Under the pieces are notes generated by a model. That model did not search any database and was not told the DNA's origin. It saw only the letters and a program-made list of their open reading frames with translations. Shown here one piece after another: positions 17,099 to 26,094 of a stretch of DNA of 64,000 nucleotides. Each line of letters starts with the position of its first letter. Position 1 is the first letter of the stretch. Source of the DNA: Stagnihabitans tardus (lineage in GTDB: Bacteria > Pseudomonadota > Alphaproteobacteria > Rhodobacterales > Rhodobacteraceae); NCBI RefSeq assembly GCF_009925085.1, contig NZ_JAABNR010000017.1, positions 1-64,000 of the forward strand. Reading direction: 5' to 3'. Both the position numbers and the translations under genes were made by a program.

Positions 17099-17980
17099 TC
17101 ACCTGCGGGACAACCGCCCCGCCTCTTCCATCAGCGCCATCAGCACCGGCGTCTGCGGCTCCCGCTTCGGCGCGATCAGCCCGACCACATGCTCGGCCTC
17201 CGGGTTCACGATGGGCACCGAGACCAGCCCGGCCCCCCGGAACATCTCGGCCAGCCCCTTGGGCACGACGCTCGCCCAGCGCCCCGAGAGCACATGGGCA
17301 ATCAGCGCGATCGAGGAATTGCTCTCGACCCCCGGCGCGGCCTTCACCCCGGCCTCGGCCAGAAGCGCGTTCACGATCCGCCGGTTCTGCATGTCGCCGG
17401 TCAGAAGACAAAGCGGCTCGCCCGCCACCTCGGCCCAGGTCACCTGCGCCCGGCCCGATAGCGCGCTCCCCGGCGCGCAGAGGAACCGGTAATACTCGAC
17501 ATACAAGGCGACCTGCGACACCCGGCCCAGGGGTTCGTTGTCGAGGTAGGTCACCCCGGCATCCAGCTCCAGCGTCTCGATGCCCGACAGGATCTCGGCC
17601 GAGGTGCGCGACAGGACCGTCACCCGGACATTCGGATGGGCCGCGACGAAGGGCCCGGTCAGCGCCGCCACCATGGGCAGGGCGGTGGGGATCACCCCCA
17701 GCCGCACGACCCCGCTCAGCCCCTTGTGGACCGACCGCATCTCGTCGCGCATCGCCCGCACATCGCCCAGGATCCGCCGCGCCCAGTCCAGCACCCGCTG
17801 CCCCTCGGGCGTCAGACCCTGAAACCGGCTGCCGCGATAGACGAGCTGGACGCCAAGCTGATCCTCCAGCCCCCGGATCCCCGCCGAAAGCGAGGGCTGC
17901 GTCACGCCGCAGACCTCCGCCGCCCGGCCAAAATGCCGCTCCGCCGCCAAAGCCACGAACATTTCAAGTCGGTCGATCAT
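17099..17980 (-). CDS. LysR-family transcriptional regulator (candidate FdsR)
   Basis: The 293-residue protein has an N-terminal winged HTH (residues about 4-60, with FGRAAEVCGVTQPSLSAGIR) and a periplasmic-binding-like effector domain (about 90-290), the normal LysR layout. It is encoded directly upstream of and in the same direction as fdsG. In Cupriavidus a LysR protein, FdsR, controls fdsGBACD, so a role in formate-dependent control is plausible here. The effector cannot be deduced from the sequence. Confidence 0.88.
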   Translation of the reverse strand: MIDRLEMFVALAAERHFGRAAEVCGVTQPSLSAGIRGLEDQLGVQLVYRGSRFQGLTPEGQRVLDWARRILGDVRAMRDEMRSVHKGLSGVVRLGVIPTALPMVAALTGPFVAAHPNVRVTVLSRTSAEILSGIETLELDAGVTYLDNEPLGRVSQVALYVEYYRFLCAPGSALSGRAQVTWAEVAGEPLCLLTGDMQNRRIVNALLAEAGVKAAPGVESNSSIALIAHVLSGRWASVVPKGLAEMFRGAGLVSVPIVNPEAEHVVGLIAPKREPQTPVLMALMEEAGRLSRR

Positions 17981-18023
17981 GCCTCACCTTGCCCCAGAGC
18001 CCCCCACACCATAGCTTCGCCGC

Positions 18024-18803
18024 ATGAGATTTCCCATCTTCCCGCGCAAGCCCACTGTCGCCGTGATCCGCCTGAACGGCGCCATCACCTCCGGACGCGG
18101 CCTTTCCGACGCCGCGACCGCCCCCTTGATCGAGCGCGCCTTCGCGAAAAAGCCGAAAGCCGTGGCCCTCCTGGTCAACTCGCCGGGCGGCTCGCCCGTG
18201 CAATCCTCACTGATCGCCGCCCGGATCCGGCGCCTGGCCGACCAACACAGGATCCCCGTCCATGCCTTTGTCGAGGACATGGCGGCCTCGGGCGGCTATT
18301 GGCTGGCCTGCGCGGGGGATGACATCTGGGTCGATGACAGCTCGATCCTGGGCTCAATCGGCGTGATCTTCGCCTCCTTCGGCTTCCCCGAACTCATGGC
18401 CCGCCAGGGGATCGAACGCCGCGTCGTGACGGCGGGCAAGTCCAAGAGCCTCGCCGACCCTTTCCTGCCGCAGCGCCCCGAAGATATCGAGCGCCTGAGG
18501 GCGATCCAGGCACCGATCCACGCGGCCTTCATCGCCCATGTGAAGGCGCGGCGCGGGGCGCGGCTGGCCGACCATGACCTCTTCAATGCCGATGTCTGGG
18601 TCGGGCAACAGGCGGTCGACCTTGGCCTGGCCGATGGCATTGGCCACCTTGTGCCCAAGATGAAGGCGCTTTACGGCGAGAAGGTGCGCTACCAGGTCTT
18701 CGGCCCGAAGAAGGGCCTGCTTTCCCGCTTTGGCCTCAACCTGGCCGAGGATATGCTGCAGACCATCGAAGAGCGCCTGATGCGCGCGGGCCTGGGGGGC
18801 TGA
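18024..18803 (+). CDS. S49-family serine peptidase (SppA-like)
   Basis: Single-domain S49 peptidases cleave signal peptides or membrane protein fragments with a Ser-Lys dyad. The 259-residue protein has the oxyanion segment VNSPGGSP (51-58), the nucleophile Ser89 in DMAASGGYW, and the lysine in AGKSKSLADPF (Lys139 or Lys141). No clear signal peptide or transmembrane anchor is visible, so it may be cytoplasmic or peripheral. The next gene, a membrane-anchored microprotein, starts 1 bp behind the stop. Confidence 0.93.
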   Translation: MRFPIFPRKPTVAVIRLNGAITSGRGLSDAATAPLIERAFAKKPKAVALLVNSPGGSPVQSSLIAARIRRLADQHRIPVHAFVEDMAASGGYWLACAGDDIWVDDSSILGSIGVIFASFGFPELMARQGIERRVVTAGKSKSLADPFLPQRPEDIERLRAIQAPIHAAFIAHVKARRGARLADHDLFNADVWVGQQAVDLGLADGIGHLVPKMKALYGEKVRYQVFGPKKGLLSRFGLNLAEDMLQTIEERLMRAGLGG

Positions 18804-18804
18804 G

Positions 18805-18993
18805 ATGTTCAAGATCGTCATCATCTTTCTCATGGTCATGCTGATCATCTCGATGGCCGCCTCGGCCGTCACCCGTTTCCTGCGCGGCCCCATCGCGCCG
18901 CCCCGGGTGGACAAAGCCGAAACCCGCGCCAAATGCGGGCATTGCGGGCGGCCCGTCCTGGGCACCGCCCCCTGTGTCTGCGGGAAGGGCTGA
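18805..18993 (+). CDS. Membrane-anchored zinc-ribbon microprotein
   Basis: This 62-residue protein has one N-terminal membrane helix (about residues 3-22) followed by a short linker and a zinc-ribbon-like C-terminus: CGHCGRPV ... CVCG, i.e. two CxxC/CxC knuckles. I do not know a named family. The 1-bp gap to the S49 peptidase and the 2-bp gap to the SDR gene show that it is part of one operon. It could hold a partner at the membrane. Confidence 0.75.
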   Translation: MFKIVIIFLMVMLIISMAASAVTRFLRGPIAPPRVDKAETRAKCGHCGRPVLGTAPCVCGKG

Positions 18994-18995
18994 AG

Positions 18996-19772
18996 ATGCG
19001 TGCCTTGGTGACCGGAGCGGCCAAACGGGTTGGCCGCGAGATTTCCCTTTACCTCGCCCGGCGAGGCTTTGACGTCGCGGTGCATTATTCCGCCTCCGCC
19101 CCCGAGGCCGAGGCCCTGGTGGCTGAGATCCGCGCCCTGGGGCGGCAATCCCTGGCCCTGCGCGCCGATCTCCTGGACGAATCCCAGGTCGTCCCCCTGG
19201 TCGCCCGCGCCGCCGAGGGCCTGGGCGGGCCGCTGAACCTCTTGGTCAACAACGCCTCGATCTTTGAATACGACAACGTCAAGACCGCCTCGCGCCGGTC
19301 CTGGGACCGGGCGCTGGAAAGCAACCTCCGCGCGCCCTTCGTCCTGACGCAAAGCTTCGCGGCCCAGGCCCCCAAGGCCACGACCGATGCGGCCGGAGAG
19401 CCGCTCTCGCAGGCGCTGATCGTCAACCTGATCGACCAGCGCGTCTGGAAGCTGACGCCCGAGTTCATGTCCTATACCATCGCCAAGGCGGGGCTCTGGA
19501 CCCTGACGCGGACGGCGGCCATGGGGCTGGCCCCGGATGTGCGGGTCAATGCCATTGGCCCCGGGCCCACGTTGCAGGGCGCGCGGCAGTCCGACAGCCA
19601 CTTCGCAAGGCAGCGCGCGGCCACTGTTCTGGGGCGCGGCTCCAACCCTTCGGATATCACGGCGGCGCTTGGATTTTTCCTCGATTCCCCCGGAGTCACG
19701 GGCCAGATGATCGCCACCGACGGAGGCCAGCATCTGGCCTGGCAGACCCCGGATGTGCTGGGTCTGGAATGA
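18996..19772 (+). CDS. SDR-family oxidoreductase, pteridine-reductase-like
   Basis: The 258-residue protein is a classical short-chain dehydrogenase. Its cofactor motif TGAAKRVGREISLYL (7-21) is the variant TGxxxRxG found in pteridine reductases and FolM. The NNAS motif and the catalytic YTIAK are present, as is the C-terminal TGQMIATDGGQHL. Reduction of dihydropterins with NADPH is the likely reaction. It follows the microprotein gene by 2 bp. Confidence 0.88.
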   Translation: MRALVTGAAKRVGREISLYLARRGFDVAVHYSASAPEAEALVAEIRALGRQSLALRADLLDESQVVPLVARAAEGLGGPLNLLVNNASIFEYDNVKTASRRSWDRALESNLRAPFVLTQSFAAQAPKATTDAAGEPLSQALIVNLIDQRVWKLTPEFMSYTIAKAGLWTLTRTAAMGLAPDVRVNAIGPGPTLQGARQSDSHFARQRAATVLGRGSNPSDITAALGFFLDSPGVTGQMIATDGGQHLAWQTPDVLGLE

Positions 19773-20055
19773 CCCTGCGACGACTTGTCCACTTTCGCAA
19801 CCACCGTCAAAAATCCTTCACGAAATATTTAGGTTTATCAGGGCCTTGCTGCCATCAGAAGATTCTCTTGAATGAAATCAATTGCTTAACATTGTGCCTA
19901 AATTTTAGGCAAATCGTTCAGGGCCCAAGAATCCAAGGCAAAATCCGCACTCCTGAAATCTTCTCCGCAGAGTTATCCACAGAAGCTGTGGACGCCTTCC
20001 CCCTTGCCTCCGGCCCTGTATCATTGCAGCAAAGCGGCAGAATCGGAGGCCGGAG
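19773..20055. promoter_or_regulatory. AT-rich intergenic region upstream of uvrC
   Basis: The 283 bp are clearly richer in A and T than their surroundings. They contain a consensus DnaA box TTATCCACA (19973-19981), a weaker match TTGTCCACT (19785-19793), and a perfect 8-1-8 palindrome TGCCTAAATTTTAGGCA (19895-19911). No gene or RNA family is recognised. It presumably holds the uvrC promoter. Confidence 0.5.
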
Positions 20056-21903
20056 ATGACAGAGACCAGGACCGGCCAGGAGGTCATCCAAGACTACCTG
20101 AAAACGCTCGATTCCTCTCCGGGTGTCTACCGGATGCTGAACGCAACCGGCGAGGTTCTCTATGTCGGCAAGGCGCGCAACCTGAAGGCGAGGGTGTCGA
20201 ACTACGCGCGCGGCAATGCCCATAACGCGCGCATCAGCCGGATGATCTCCGAGACCGCTTCGATGATGTTCCTGACGGTCAAGACCGAGACCGAGGCGCT
20301 GCTTCTGGAGCAGAACCTGATCAAGCAGCTCAAGCCGCGCTACAACGTGCTTCTGCGCGACGACAAGTCGTTCCCGAATATCCTGATCGGCAAGGAACAC
20401 GCCTTCCCCCAGATCAAGAAGCACCGGGGCAAGAAGACCGAGAAGGGCAGCTACTTCGGCCCCTTTGCCAGCGCGGGCGCCGTGACGCGGACGCTGAACC
20501 AACTGCAAAAGGTCTTCCTTTTGCGCAATTGCAGCGACAGCATGTTCGCGGGGCGGACGCGGCCCTGCCTGCAATACCAGATCAAGCGCTGTTCCGGCCC
20601 TTGCGTCGGCCGCATCGACGAGGCGGGCTATGCGGCCCTGGTCGCCGATGCCGAGCGCTTCCTGCAGGGCAAGACGACCTCCGTGCAGGCCGACCTGGCC
20701 GCCCAGATGGCCGCCGCCTCCGAGGCCATGGAATTCGAACGCGCCGCAGCGCTGCGCGACCGCATCCGGTCGCTGACCCATATCCAGTCCGCCCAGGCGA
20801 TCAACCCGCATGGCGTGACCGAGGCCGATGTCGTGGCCCTGCACCTGGAACATGGCCAGGCCTGCGTGCAGGTCTTCTTCATCCGCGCGAACCAAAGCTG
20901 GGGCAACCGCGACTTTTACCCGAAGACCGGCGCGGGCGCCGAAGAGCCCGAGATCATGGAGGCCTTTCTCGCCCAGTTCTACGACGACAAGGAGCCGCCG
21001 CCGCTGATCCTCTTGTCCCACCCGGTCGAGAACCCCGACCTGGTCGGCGCCTTGCTCTCGGAACGCGCGGGGCGGAAGGTGGAGGTGGCGATCCCCCAGC
21101 GTGGCGAAAAGGCCGAGCTGGTGGAGAACGCCGCGCGCAACGCCAAGGAAAGCCTGGCGCGGCGGATGTCGGAAAGCTCGACCCAAAACAAGCTTCTCCA
21201 GGGCCTGGCCGAGGCCTTCGACCTCGACGCGCCGCCGAAGCGGATCGAGGTCTATGACAACGCCCATATCCAGGGCGCCGATGCCGTGGGCGGCATGATC
21301 GTGGCGGGGCCCGAGGGCTTCCTGAAAAGCCAGTATCGCAAGTTCAACATCAAGTCTGACGCGGGCAAGAACTCCGATGACTTCGGCATGATGCACGAGG
21401 TCCTGACCCGCCGCTTCGAACGCCTCCTCAAAGAGGACCCCGAGCGCAAGACCGATGCCTGGCCCGACCTCCTCTTGATCGACGGCGGTGCGGGCCAGGT
21501 CTCGGCGGTGGCCGAGGCCCTGGCCGAGATGGGCGTGGATGACGTGGCCTTTGTCGGCGTGGCCAAGGGCATCGACCGCGATGCGGGGAAGGAAGAATTC
21601 CACCGCCCCGGCCTGCCGCCCATGGCCCTGCCGAGGAACGACCCGGTCCTGTATTTCATCCAGCGCCTGCGCGACGAGGCCCACCGCTGGGCCAATGGCG
21701 CGCATCGCGCCAAGCGCGCGGCCAAGGTCTCGATCACGCCCCTGGACGATATCCCCGGCGTCGGGGCGACGCGCAAGCGCGCGCTGCTCGCACATTTCGG
21801 CTCGGCCAAGGCGGTGCGCGGTGCGGCCATTCCCGACCTGATGGCGGTCGACGGGATTTCGGCCACGATGGCCGAGACGATCTACAACTTCTTCAACCCG
21901 TAA
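20056..21903 (+). CDS. uvrC: Excinuclease ABC subunit C
   Basis: UvrC makes the two incisions on either side of a DNA lesion in nucleotide excision repair. The 615-residue protein has the GIY-YIG nuclease domain at the N-terminus (GVY at 23-25 and [12 protein letters not shown] from 36), a UVR motif region (about residues 205-240), the RNase H-like C-terminal nuclease ([20 protein letters not shown]) and a terminal helix-hairpin-helix pair. The ATG has a GGAG sequence a few bases upstream. I see no LexA box of the GTTC-N7-GTTC type in front. Confidence 0.97.
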   Translation: MTETRTGQEVIQDYLKTLDSSPGVYRMLNATGEVLYVGKARNLKARVSNYARGNAHNARISRMISETASMMFLTVKTETEALLLEQNLIKQLKPRYNVLLRDDKSFPNILIGKEHAFPQIKKHRGKKTEKGSYFGPFASAGAVTRTLNQLQKVFLLRNCSDSMFAGRTRPCLQYQIKRCSGPCVGRIDEAGYAALVADAERFLQGKTTSVQADLAAQMAAASEAMEFERAAALRDRIRSLTHIQSAQAINPHGVTEADVVALHLEHGQACVQVFFIRANQSWGNRDFYPKTGAGAEEPEIMEAFLAQFYDDKEPPPLILLSHPVENPDLVGALLSERAGRKVEVAIPQRGEKAELVENAARNAKESLARRMSESSTQNKLLQGLAEAFDLDAPPKRIEVYDNAHIQGADAVGGMIVAGPEGFLKSQYRKFNIKSDAGKNSDDFGMMHEVLTRRFERLLKEDPERKTDAWPDLLLIDGGAGQVSAVAEALAEMGVDDVAFVGVAKGIDRDAGKEEFHRPGLPPMALPRNDPVLYFIQRLRDEAHRWANGAHRAKRAAKVSITPLDDIPGVGATRKRALLAHFGSAKAVRGAAIPDLMAVDGISATMAETIYNFFNP

Positions 21904-21908
21904 CAGAA

Positions 21909-21926
21909 CTGTCACCCAGCCGTTAC
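21909..21926 (+). promoter_or_regulatory. Putative Pho box upstream of ppk2
   Basis: CTGTCAC-CCAG-CCGTTAC consists of two 7-bp half sites separated by 4 bp, the spacing of PhoB binding sites (CTGTCAT-N4-CTGTCAT). The first half matches 6 of 7 positions; the second is weaker (4 of 7). It lies 36 bp upstream of the ppk2 ATG. Confidence 0.4.
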
Positions 21927-21961
21927 ACGCGCCCCCTACCCGAAGGCAAACGGAGGGCGCG

Positions 21962-22864
21962 ATGACCGAGGCGAACGACTGGATGGCCGAGGAACTGGCC
22001 GAGATCCTCGACGAGGACCTGGAGCTGGAGCTGGAAGACGCCACGATCTCGCGCGAGGTCGCCCGGCTCTACCGCGAGCGCCACCCCGATGCGCTGGACA
22101 GCCGGACCTATCTGCAAGCGCTGATCCATCTTCAGGCCGAACTGATCAAGCTTCAGGACTGGGTCGTCCATTCCGGCGAGCGGATCGTCGTCCTCTTCGA
22201 GGGCCGTGACAGCGCCGGCAAAGGTGGCGTGATCAAGCGCATCACCCAAAGGCTGAACCCCCGCGTGGTGCGGACCGTGGCCCTGCCCGCGCCCTCGGAC
22301 CGCGAAAAGACCCAGTGGTATTTCCAGCGCTATATCCCCCACCTCCCCGCCGCGGGCGAAATCGTGCTCTTCGACCGGTCGTGGTACAACCGCGCAGGGG
22401 TGGAGCGGGTGATGGGTTTCGCCAGCGAGGACCAGGTGGAAGAATTCTTCCGCTCCGTCCCGGAGTTCGAACGGATGCTGGTGCGCTCGGGCATCAAGGT
22501 CATCAAATACTGGTTCTCGATCACCGACGAGGAACAGCAGATGCGCTTCATGATGCGCATCCATGACCCGTTCAAACAGTGGAAGCTCTCGCCCATGGAC
22601 CTGCAAAGCCGGGTCAGGTGGGAGGATTACACCAAGGCCAAGGAAGACATGTTCGCCCGCACGAACATCCCCGAGGCGCCGTGGTATATCGTCGAGGGCA
22701 ATGACAAGAAGAAGGCGCGGCTGAACTGCATCGCGCATTTCCTGTCGCTGAACCCCTGCCATCCGGTCCCGCACGACGAGATCACCCTGCCCGAACGGGT
22801 CTTCAACCCCGATTACGAACGCGCCACCCTCCCGCGCGAGCTTTACGTCCCCGAGAAATACTGA
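21962..22864 (+). CDS. ppk2: Polyphosphate kinase 2
   Basis: PPK2 enzymes move phosphate between polyphosphate and nucleotides. The 300-residue protein has an acidic N-terminal helix (1-35), then the PPK2 domain with Walker A GRDSAGKGG (81-89), the lid-type segment LPAPSDREKTQWYFQRY, and Walker B followed by FDRSWYNRAGVERVMGF. The length is that of class I single-domain PPK2, which usually prefers nucleoside diphosphates. A strong terminator follows and a Pho-box-like sequence precedes it. Confidence 0.95.
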   Translation: MTEANDWMAEELAEILDEDLELELEDATISREVARLYRERHPDALDSRTYLQALIHLQAELIKLQDWVVHSGERIVVLFEGRDSAGKGGVIKRITQRLNPRVVRTVALPAPSDREKTQWYFQRYIPHLPAAGEIVLFDRSWYNRAGVERVMGFASEDQVEEFFRSVPEFERMLVRSGIKVIKYWFSITDEEQQMRFMMRIHDPFKQWKLSPMDLQSRVRWEDYTKAKEDMFARTNIPEAPWYIVEGNDKKKARLNCIAHFLSLNPCHPVPHDEITLPERVFNPDYERATLPRELYVPEKY

Positions 22865-22875
22865 CCCGCGGCAGC

Positions 22876-22912
22876 AACGGGCGCCGGGGGCTCGATGCCC
22901 CCGGCGCCCGTT
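22876..22912. terminator. Strong hairpin behind ppk2
   Basis: A perfect 16-bp stem (22876-22891 with 22897-22912) with the 5-base loop TCGAT, starting 12 bp after the ppk2 stop. The sequence is almost purely G and C and is followed by TTCCC only, so it may rely on stem strength or Rho. Confidence 0.65.
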
Positions 22913-23017
22913 CCCGTCTCCGCCCCAGCGGCCCCCCTGTGCCCTCTGCCGCACAGTTCCCCTGGCTGCCCCCTGGCGCCCCTTTCCCCTGCCCGGGCTT
23001 TGCGCTAGTCATTCACC

Positions 23018-23689
23018 ATGAAGTGGACGATCCCCAACACGCTGACCACGCTGCGCCTCCTGGCCGCGCCGGCCGTGCCGGTGATGTTCCTCTATTTCAA
23101 CCGCCCCTGGGCCGACTGGTTCGCCCTGACGCTCTTCGTCTCGGCCGCCATCACGGATTATTTCGACGGCTATCTGGCGCGGCTCTGGAAGCAGGAATCG
23201 AAGTTCGGCACCATGCTCGACCCCATCGCCGACAAGGCCATGGTCGTCATCGCCTTGATGGTGCTGACGGGGTTCACGGGAATGAATTCGGGGTTGAACC
23301 CCTACTTGATCCTGCCCGCCACGGTCATCCTCTTCCGCGAGGTCTTCGTGGGGGGCCTGCGCGAATACCTCGGCGCCAAGGCGGGGCTTTTGAAGGTCAC
23401 CAAGCTGGCCAAGTGGAAGACCACGGCGCAGATGGTGGCCATCGCCATCCTCTTCCTCGGCACCGGGCTGGAGCATATCGAGGCCGTGCGGCTGCAAGGC
23501 AAGACGGTGGAGCAATATGCCGACCTGGTCTCCAAGGGTCTGGTCACGCCGATCCCCTTCTGCGGCACGCGGGATTGCTCCTCTTATGCGACCTGGGCGG
23601 GGTTGATGCTGATCTGGGTCGCTGCGGCTTTGACGGCCGTCACCGGCTGGGACTATTTCGCCAAGTCCCTGCCGCATCTGAGGGACTGA
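23018..23689 (+). CDS. pgsA: CDP-diacylglycerol-glycerol-3-phosphate 3-phosphatidyltransferase
   Basis: PgsA makes phosphatidylglycerol phosphate from CDP-diacylglycerol and glycerol-3-phosphate in the inner membrane. The 223-residue protein has several membrane helices and the full CDP-alcohol phosphotransferase motif: Asp47, Asp50-Gly51, Arg55, Gly64, Asp68 and Asp72. It is 1 bp away from moaD, a gene order I know from other Alphaproteobacteria. Confidence 0.95.
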   Translation: MKWTIPNTLTTLRLLAAPAVPVMFLYFNRPWADWFALTLFVSAAITDYFDGYLARLWKQESKFGTMLDPIADKAMVVIALMVLTGFTGMNSGLNPYLILPATVILFREVFVGGLREYLGAKAGLLKVTKLAKWKTTAQMVAIAILFLGTGLEHIEAVRLQGKTVEQYADLVSKGLVTPIPFCGTRDCSSYATWAGLMLIWVAAALTAVTGWDYFAKSLPHLRD

Positions 23690-23690
23690 C

Positions 23691-23939
23691 ATGCTGACCG
23701 TCCTTTACTTCGCCTGGGTGCGCGAAAGGATCGGCCTGCCGCGGGAAAAGGTCACGACCGATGCCGCGACGGTGGCCGACCTGGTGGCCGAGCTCTCCGC
23801 CCGGGACGAGGCCCATGCCCTGGCCTTTGCCGATCTGAAAAGCCTGCGGGTGGCGGTGGACCAAAAGCTGACCTCTTTCGACGCCCCCCTGGCCGGAGCG
23901 CGCGAGGTCGCCTTCTTCCCCCCCATGACCGGGGGCTGA
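23691..23939 (+). CDS. moaD: Molybdopterin synthase sulfur carrier subunit
   Basis: MoaD carries the sulfur as a C-terminal thiocarboxylate for molybdopterin synthesis. The 82-residue ubiquitin-like protein ends in the required Gly-Gly (FFPPMTGG). It lies between pgsA and moaE with 1-bp gaps, so it is probably co-transcribed. The product serves the molybdenum enzyme FdsA encoded elsewhere in this window. Confidence 0.95.
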   Translation: MLTVLYFAWVRERIGLPREKVTTDAATVADLVAELSARDEAHALAFADLKSLRVAVDQKLTSFDAPLAGAREVAFFPPMTGG

Positions 23940-23940
23940 G

Positions 23941-24372
23941 ATGCTGCGGGTCCAGTCCGAGCCCTTCGACGCCGGGGCCGAGTTGAACGCCTTTACGGCG
24001 GCGGCCACGGGGGCAGGCGCGGTTGTCTCCTTCACCGGGGTGGTGCGCGGCGACAATGGCCTTTCGGTGATGGAGATCGAGCATTACCCCGGCATGACCG
24101 AGGCCGCCATCGCCGCCATCATCGACGAGGCCACGGCGCGCTTTGGCCTTTCGGATGCCCTGGTGATCCACCGCTACGGGCCGCTCGCGGTCGGCGAGCC
24201 CATCATGATGGTCGCCACCGCCGCCCGCCACCGCGCCCTGGCCTTCCAGGGCGCGGAGTTCCTGATGGACTACCTGAAATCCCGCGCGCCCTTCTGGAAG
24301 AAGGAAGACGGCGGGCAATGGGTCCAGGCCAAGGACGAGGACGAAGACGCCCTCGCCCGCTGGCAGGACTAA
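23941..24372 (+). CDS. moaE: Molybdopterin synthase catalytic subunit
   Basis: MoaE converts precursor Z (cPMP) to molybdopterin with sulfur from MoaD. The 143-residue protein shows the family segments GAVVSFTGVVR, EIEHYPGM, HRYGPLAVGE and APFWKKE, in which the lysines form the active site. The length is normal. Its stop codon overlaps that of the convergent ABC-F gene by 4 bp. Confidence 0.96.
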   Translation: MLRVQSEPFDAGAELNAFTAAATGAGAVVSFTGVVRGDNGLSVMEIEHYPGMTEAAIAAIIDEATARFGLSDALVIHRYGPLAVGEPIMMVATAARHRALAFQGAEFLMDYLKSRAPFWKKEDGGQWVQAKDEDEDALARWQD

Positions 24373-25844
24373 CCCGTCTGCGCGGCGAAAAACGCCTCGG
24401 GGCCGTCGACCTCGACCAGCTTCTTGCCCCGGATTTCCCAGAACCGATTGCCCACGACGCGCACAAAGGCGCGGTCGTGGCTGACCAGAAGACAAGCGGC
24501 CTGGGGTTTCAGAAGCTCGGCCTCCAGGGCCTCCTGGCCCTCGATGTCCAGATGGTTGGTGGGCTCGTCCAGAAGGTAGAAGTTGGGCGCGGTCAGGCGC
24601 AGAAGCAGCATGGCGAGCCGCGCCCTTTGGCCGCCTGACAACAGGCCGAGCGGCTTGGTCTGCATATCGGTGCGGATACCGGCCTCGGCCAGAAGACTGC
24701 GGGCCGGGCCATCCCCGGTGCGATGGGCCATCACCAGGTCAAAGGGCGTGGATTTCGGCGGCAATTGCTCCAGCCCCTGGCCGGAATGGCCCAGCACCAA
24801 AGAGGGCGTGACCTTGATGGACGGGTCCGGCGCCTGGATCGCCGCCAGGACCCGCGCCACCAGCCGAGACTTCCCCGTGCCATTGGCGCCAAGGATCACC
24901 ACGCGGTCGCCCGGCTCGATCCACAGCGTCCCGGTGCGGTAAAGCGGCTTTTCGCCCCGGATTTCGGCATCCATCAGGCTGACCAGCGCCTTGGCATGGC
25001 TGCCCGTCGGGTTCAGCTTGATCGCCCCGGCCGAGCCCTCGCGATGGGCGGGCCGCGCCTCGGCCTCGATCTTCTCGGCGCGCTCTTTCAGCTGCTTGGT
25101 CTTGACGACGAGAAGGTCGCTTCCCGAGTTGATGCCGATGTTCTTCAGCTTCGCGGCCTGGCGGCGGAGCTGATCCGCCTTCGCCAGGTCGTTGGAATGC
25201 TGGCGGTCGCGGGCGGCATCGGCCTCGGCCAGGGCCAAGCGGGCGGGCGTATAGGGCAGCGCGAAAAGGCGGCTTTCACTCGCGCGCAGGAACAGGCTGC
25301 GGGTCGTGACCGCATCGAGGAAAGCGCGGTCATGGCTGGCCACGATGACCGTCCGCCCCTTCAGCCAGCGCTGCAACAAGGCGATGCGCGAGAGGTCGAG
25401 GTGGTTGGTGGGCTCGTCCAAGAGAAGAACCGAGGGCTCACTGACCGCCGCCCGCGCCAGAAGCGCCGTGCGCTGCCAGCCGCCCGAGAGCTGGCCCAGG
25501 GGGAGGTCGCGGAAGCCTTGGGGGACCTCCAGCTCATCGAGCAGGATATCGGCCCGCCAGAACTCGCCCTCCGGGTCGGCAAGGCCCTGCAAGACCGTGT
25601 CGCGGAACGTCGCCCCAAGGTCAGAGGGGTCCTGTTCGGCCAGGGCGATGGTCGCCCCCCGGGCGCGGGTGATCTCCCCGGCGGTGGGCTCGGCCTGGCC
25701 CGCAAGGCAGCGCAAAAGCGAGGATTTCCCCCGCCCATTGGCCGCGATCAGGCCGAGGATATCCCCGGGGTTCAGCGTGAAGGAGAGGTCGGAAAACAGC
25801 AGTTGGCCGATGGTGAGGCCGAGGGATTTGGCGGAAAGGAGCAT
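24369..25844 (-). CDS. ABC-F family ATPase
   Basis: ABC-F proteins have two ABC domains without membrane parts and act on ribosomes, in translation or antibiotic protection. The 491-residue protein has Walker A motifs AANGRGKSS (from 35) and GANGTGKSR, two signature sequences (LSGGWQRTALLA, LSGGQRARLAM) and the linker between. The length is at the short end for the family, and I see no clear arm insertion. Which subfamily it belongs to, and whether it protects ribosomes, cannot be told from sequence. Confidence 0.92.
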   Translation of the reverse strand: MLLSAKSLGLTIGQLLFSDLSFTLNPGDILGLIAANGRGKSSLLRCLAGQAEPTAGEITRARGATIALAEQDPSDLGATFRDTVLQGLADPEGEFWRADILLDELEVPQGFRDLPLGQLSGGWQRTALLARAAVSEPSVLLLDEPTNHLDLSRIALLQRWLKGRTVIVASHDRAFLDAVTTRSLFLRASESRLFALPYTPARLALAEADAARDRQHSNDLAKADQLRRQAAKLKNIGINSGSDLLVVKTKQLKERAEKIEAEARPAHREGSAGAIKLNPTGSHAKALVSLMDAEIRGEKPLYRTGTLWIEPGDRVVILGANGTGKSRLVARVLAAIQAPDPSIKVTPSLVLGHSGQGLEQLPPKSTPFDLVMAHRTGDGPARSLLAEAGIRTDMQTKPLGLLSGGQRARLAMLLLRLTAPNFYLLDEPTNHLDIEGQEALEAELLKPQAACLLVSHDRAFVRVVGNRFWEIRGKKLVEVDGPEAFFAAQTG

Positions 25845-26094
25845 GGCATACCTGTCGAAATCGCGGAAAATAGGGCGCGCAGTCGAAGGATTGCCGCGCC
25901 CCGCCTATTGCAGCGGGGCTGAGACAGGGCCAGGGCGAAGATGTTGCCAGCGTTTTTGTGCCATTCGCTCAGGATGGCGCCATGGGGGCGCGGCGTCAAG
26001 CGGCAACTGGCGCTAGAGCCGCCTGGCAACTGGACCGGGTCGCGGCCTTGCGGCGCCCCGGCGCTTGCGCCAAGCTGCCCGGACCGGAGGGCCC

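Noticed and set aside
19773-20055. AT-rich island considered as the chromosomal replication origin
   Set aside because: Only one perfect DnaA box is present and the usual neighbours of alphaproteobacterial origins are missing.
19918-22044. Long minus-strand open frame opposite to uvrC (708 codons)
   Set aside because: Antisense shadow of a canonical UvrC protein.
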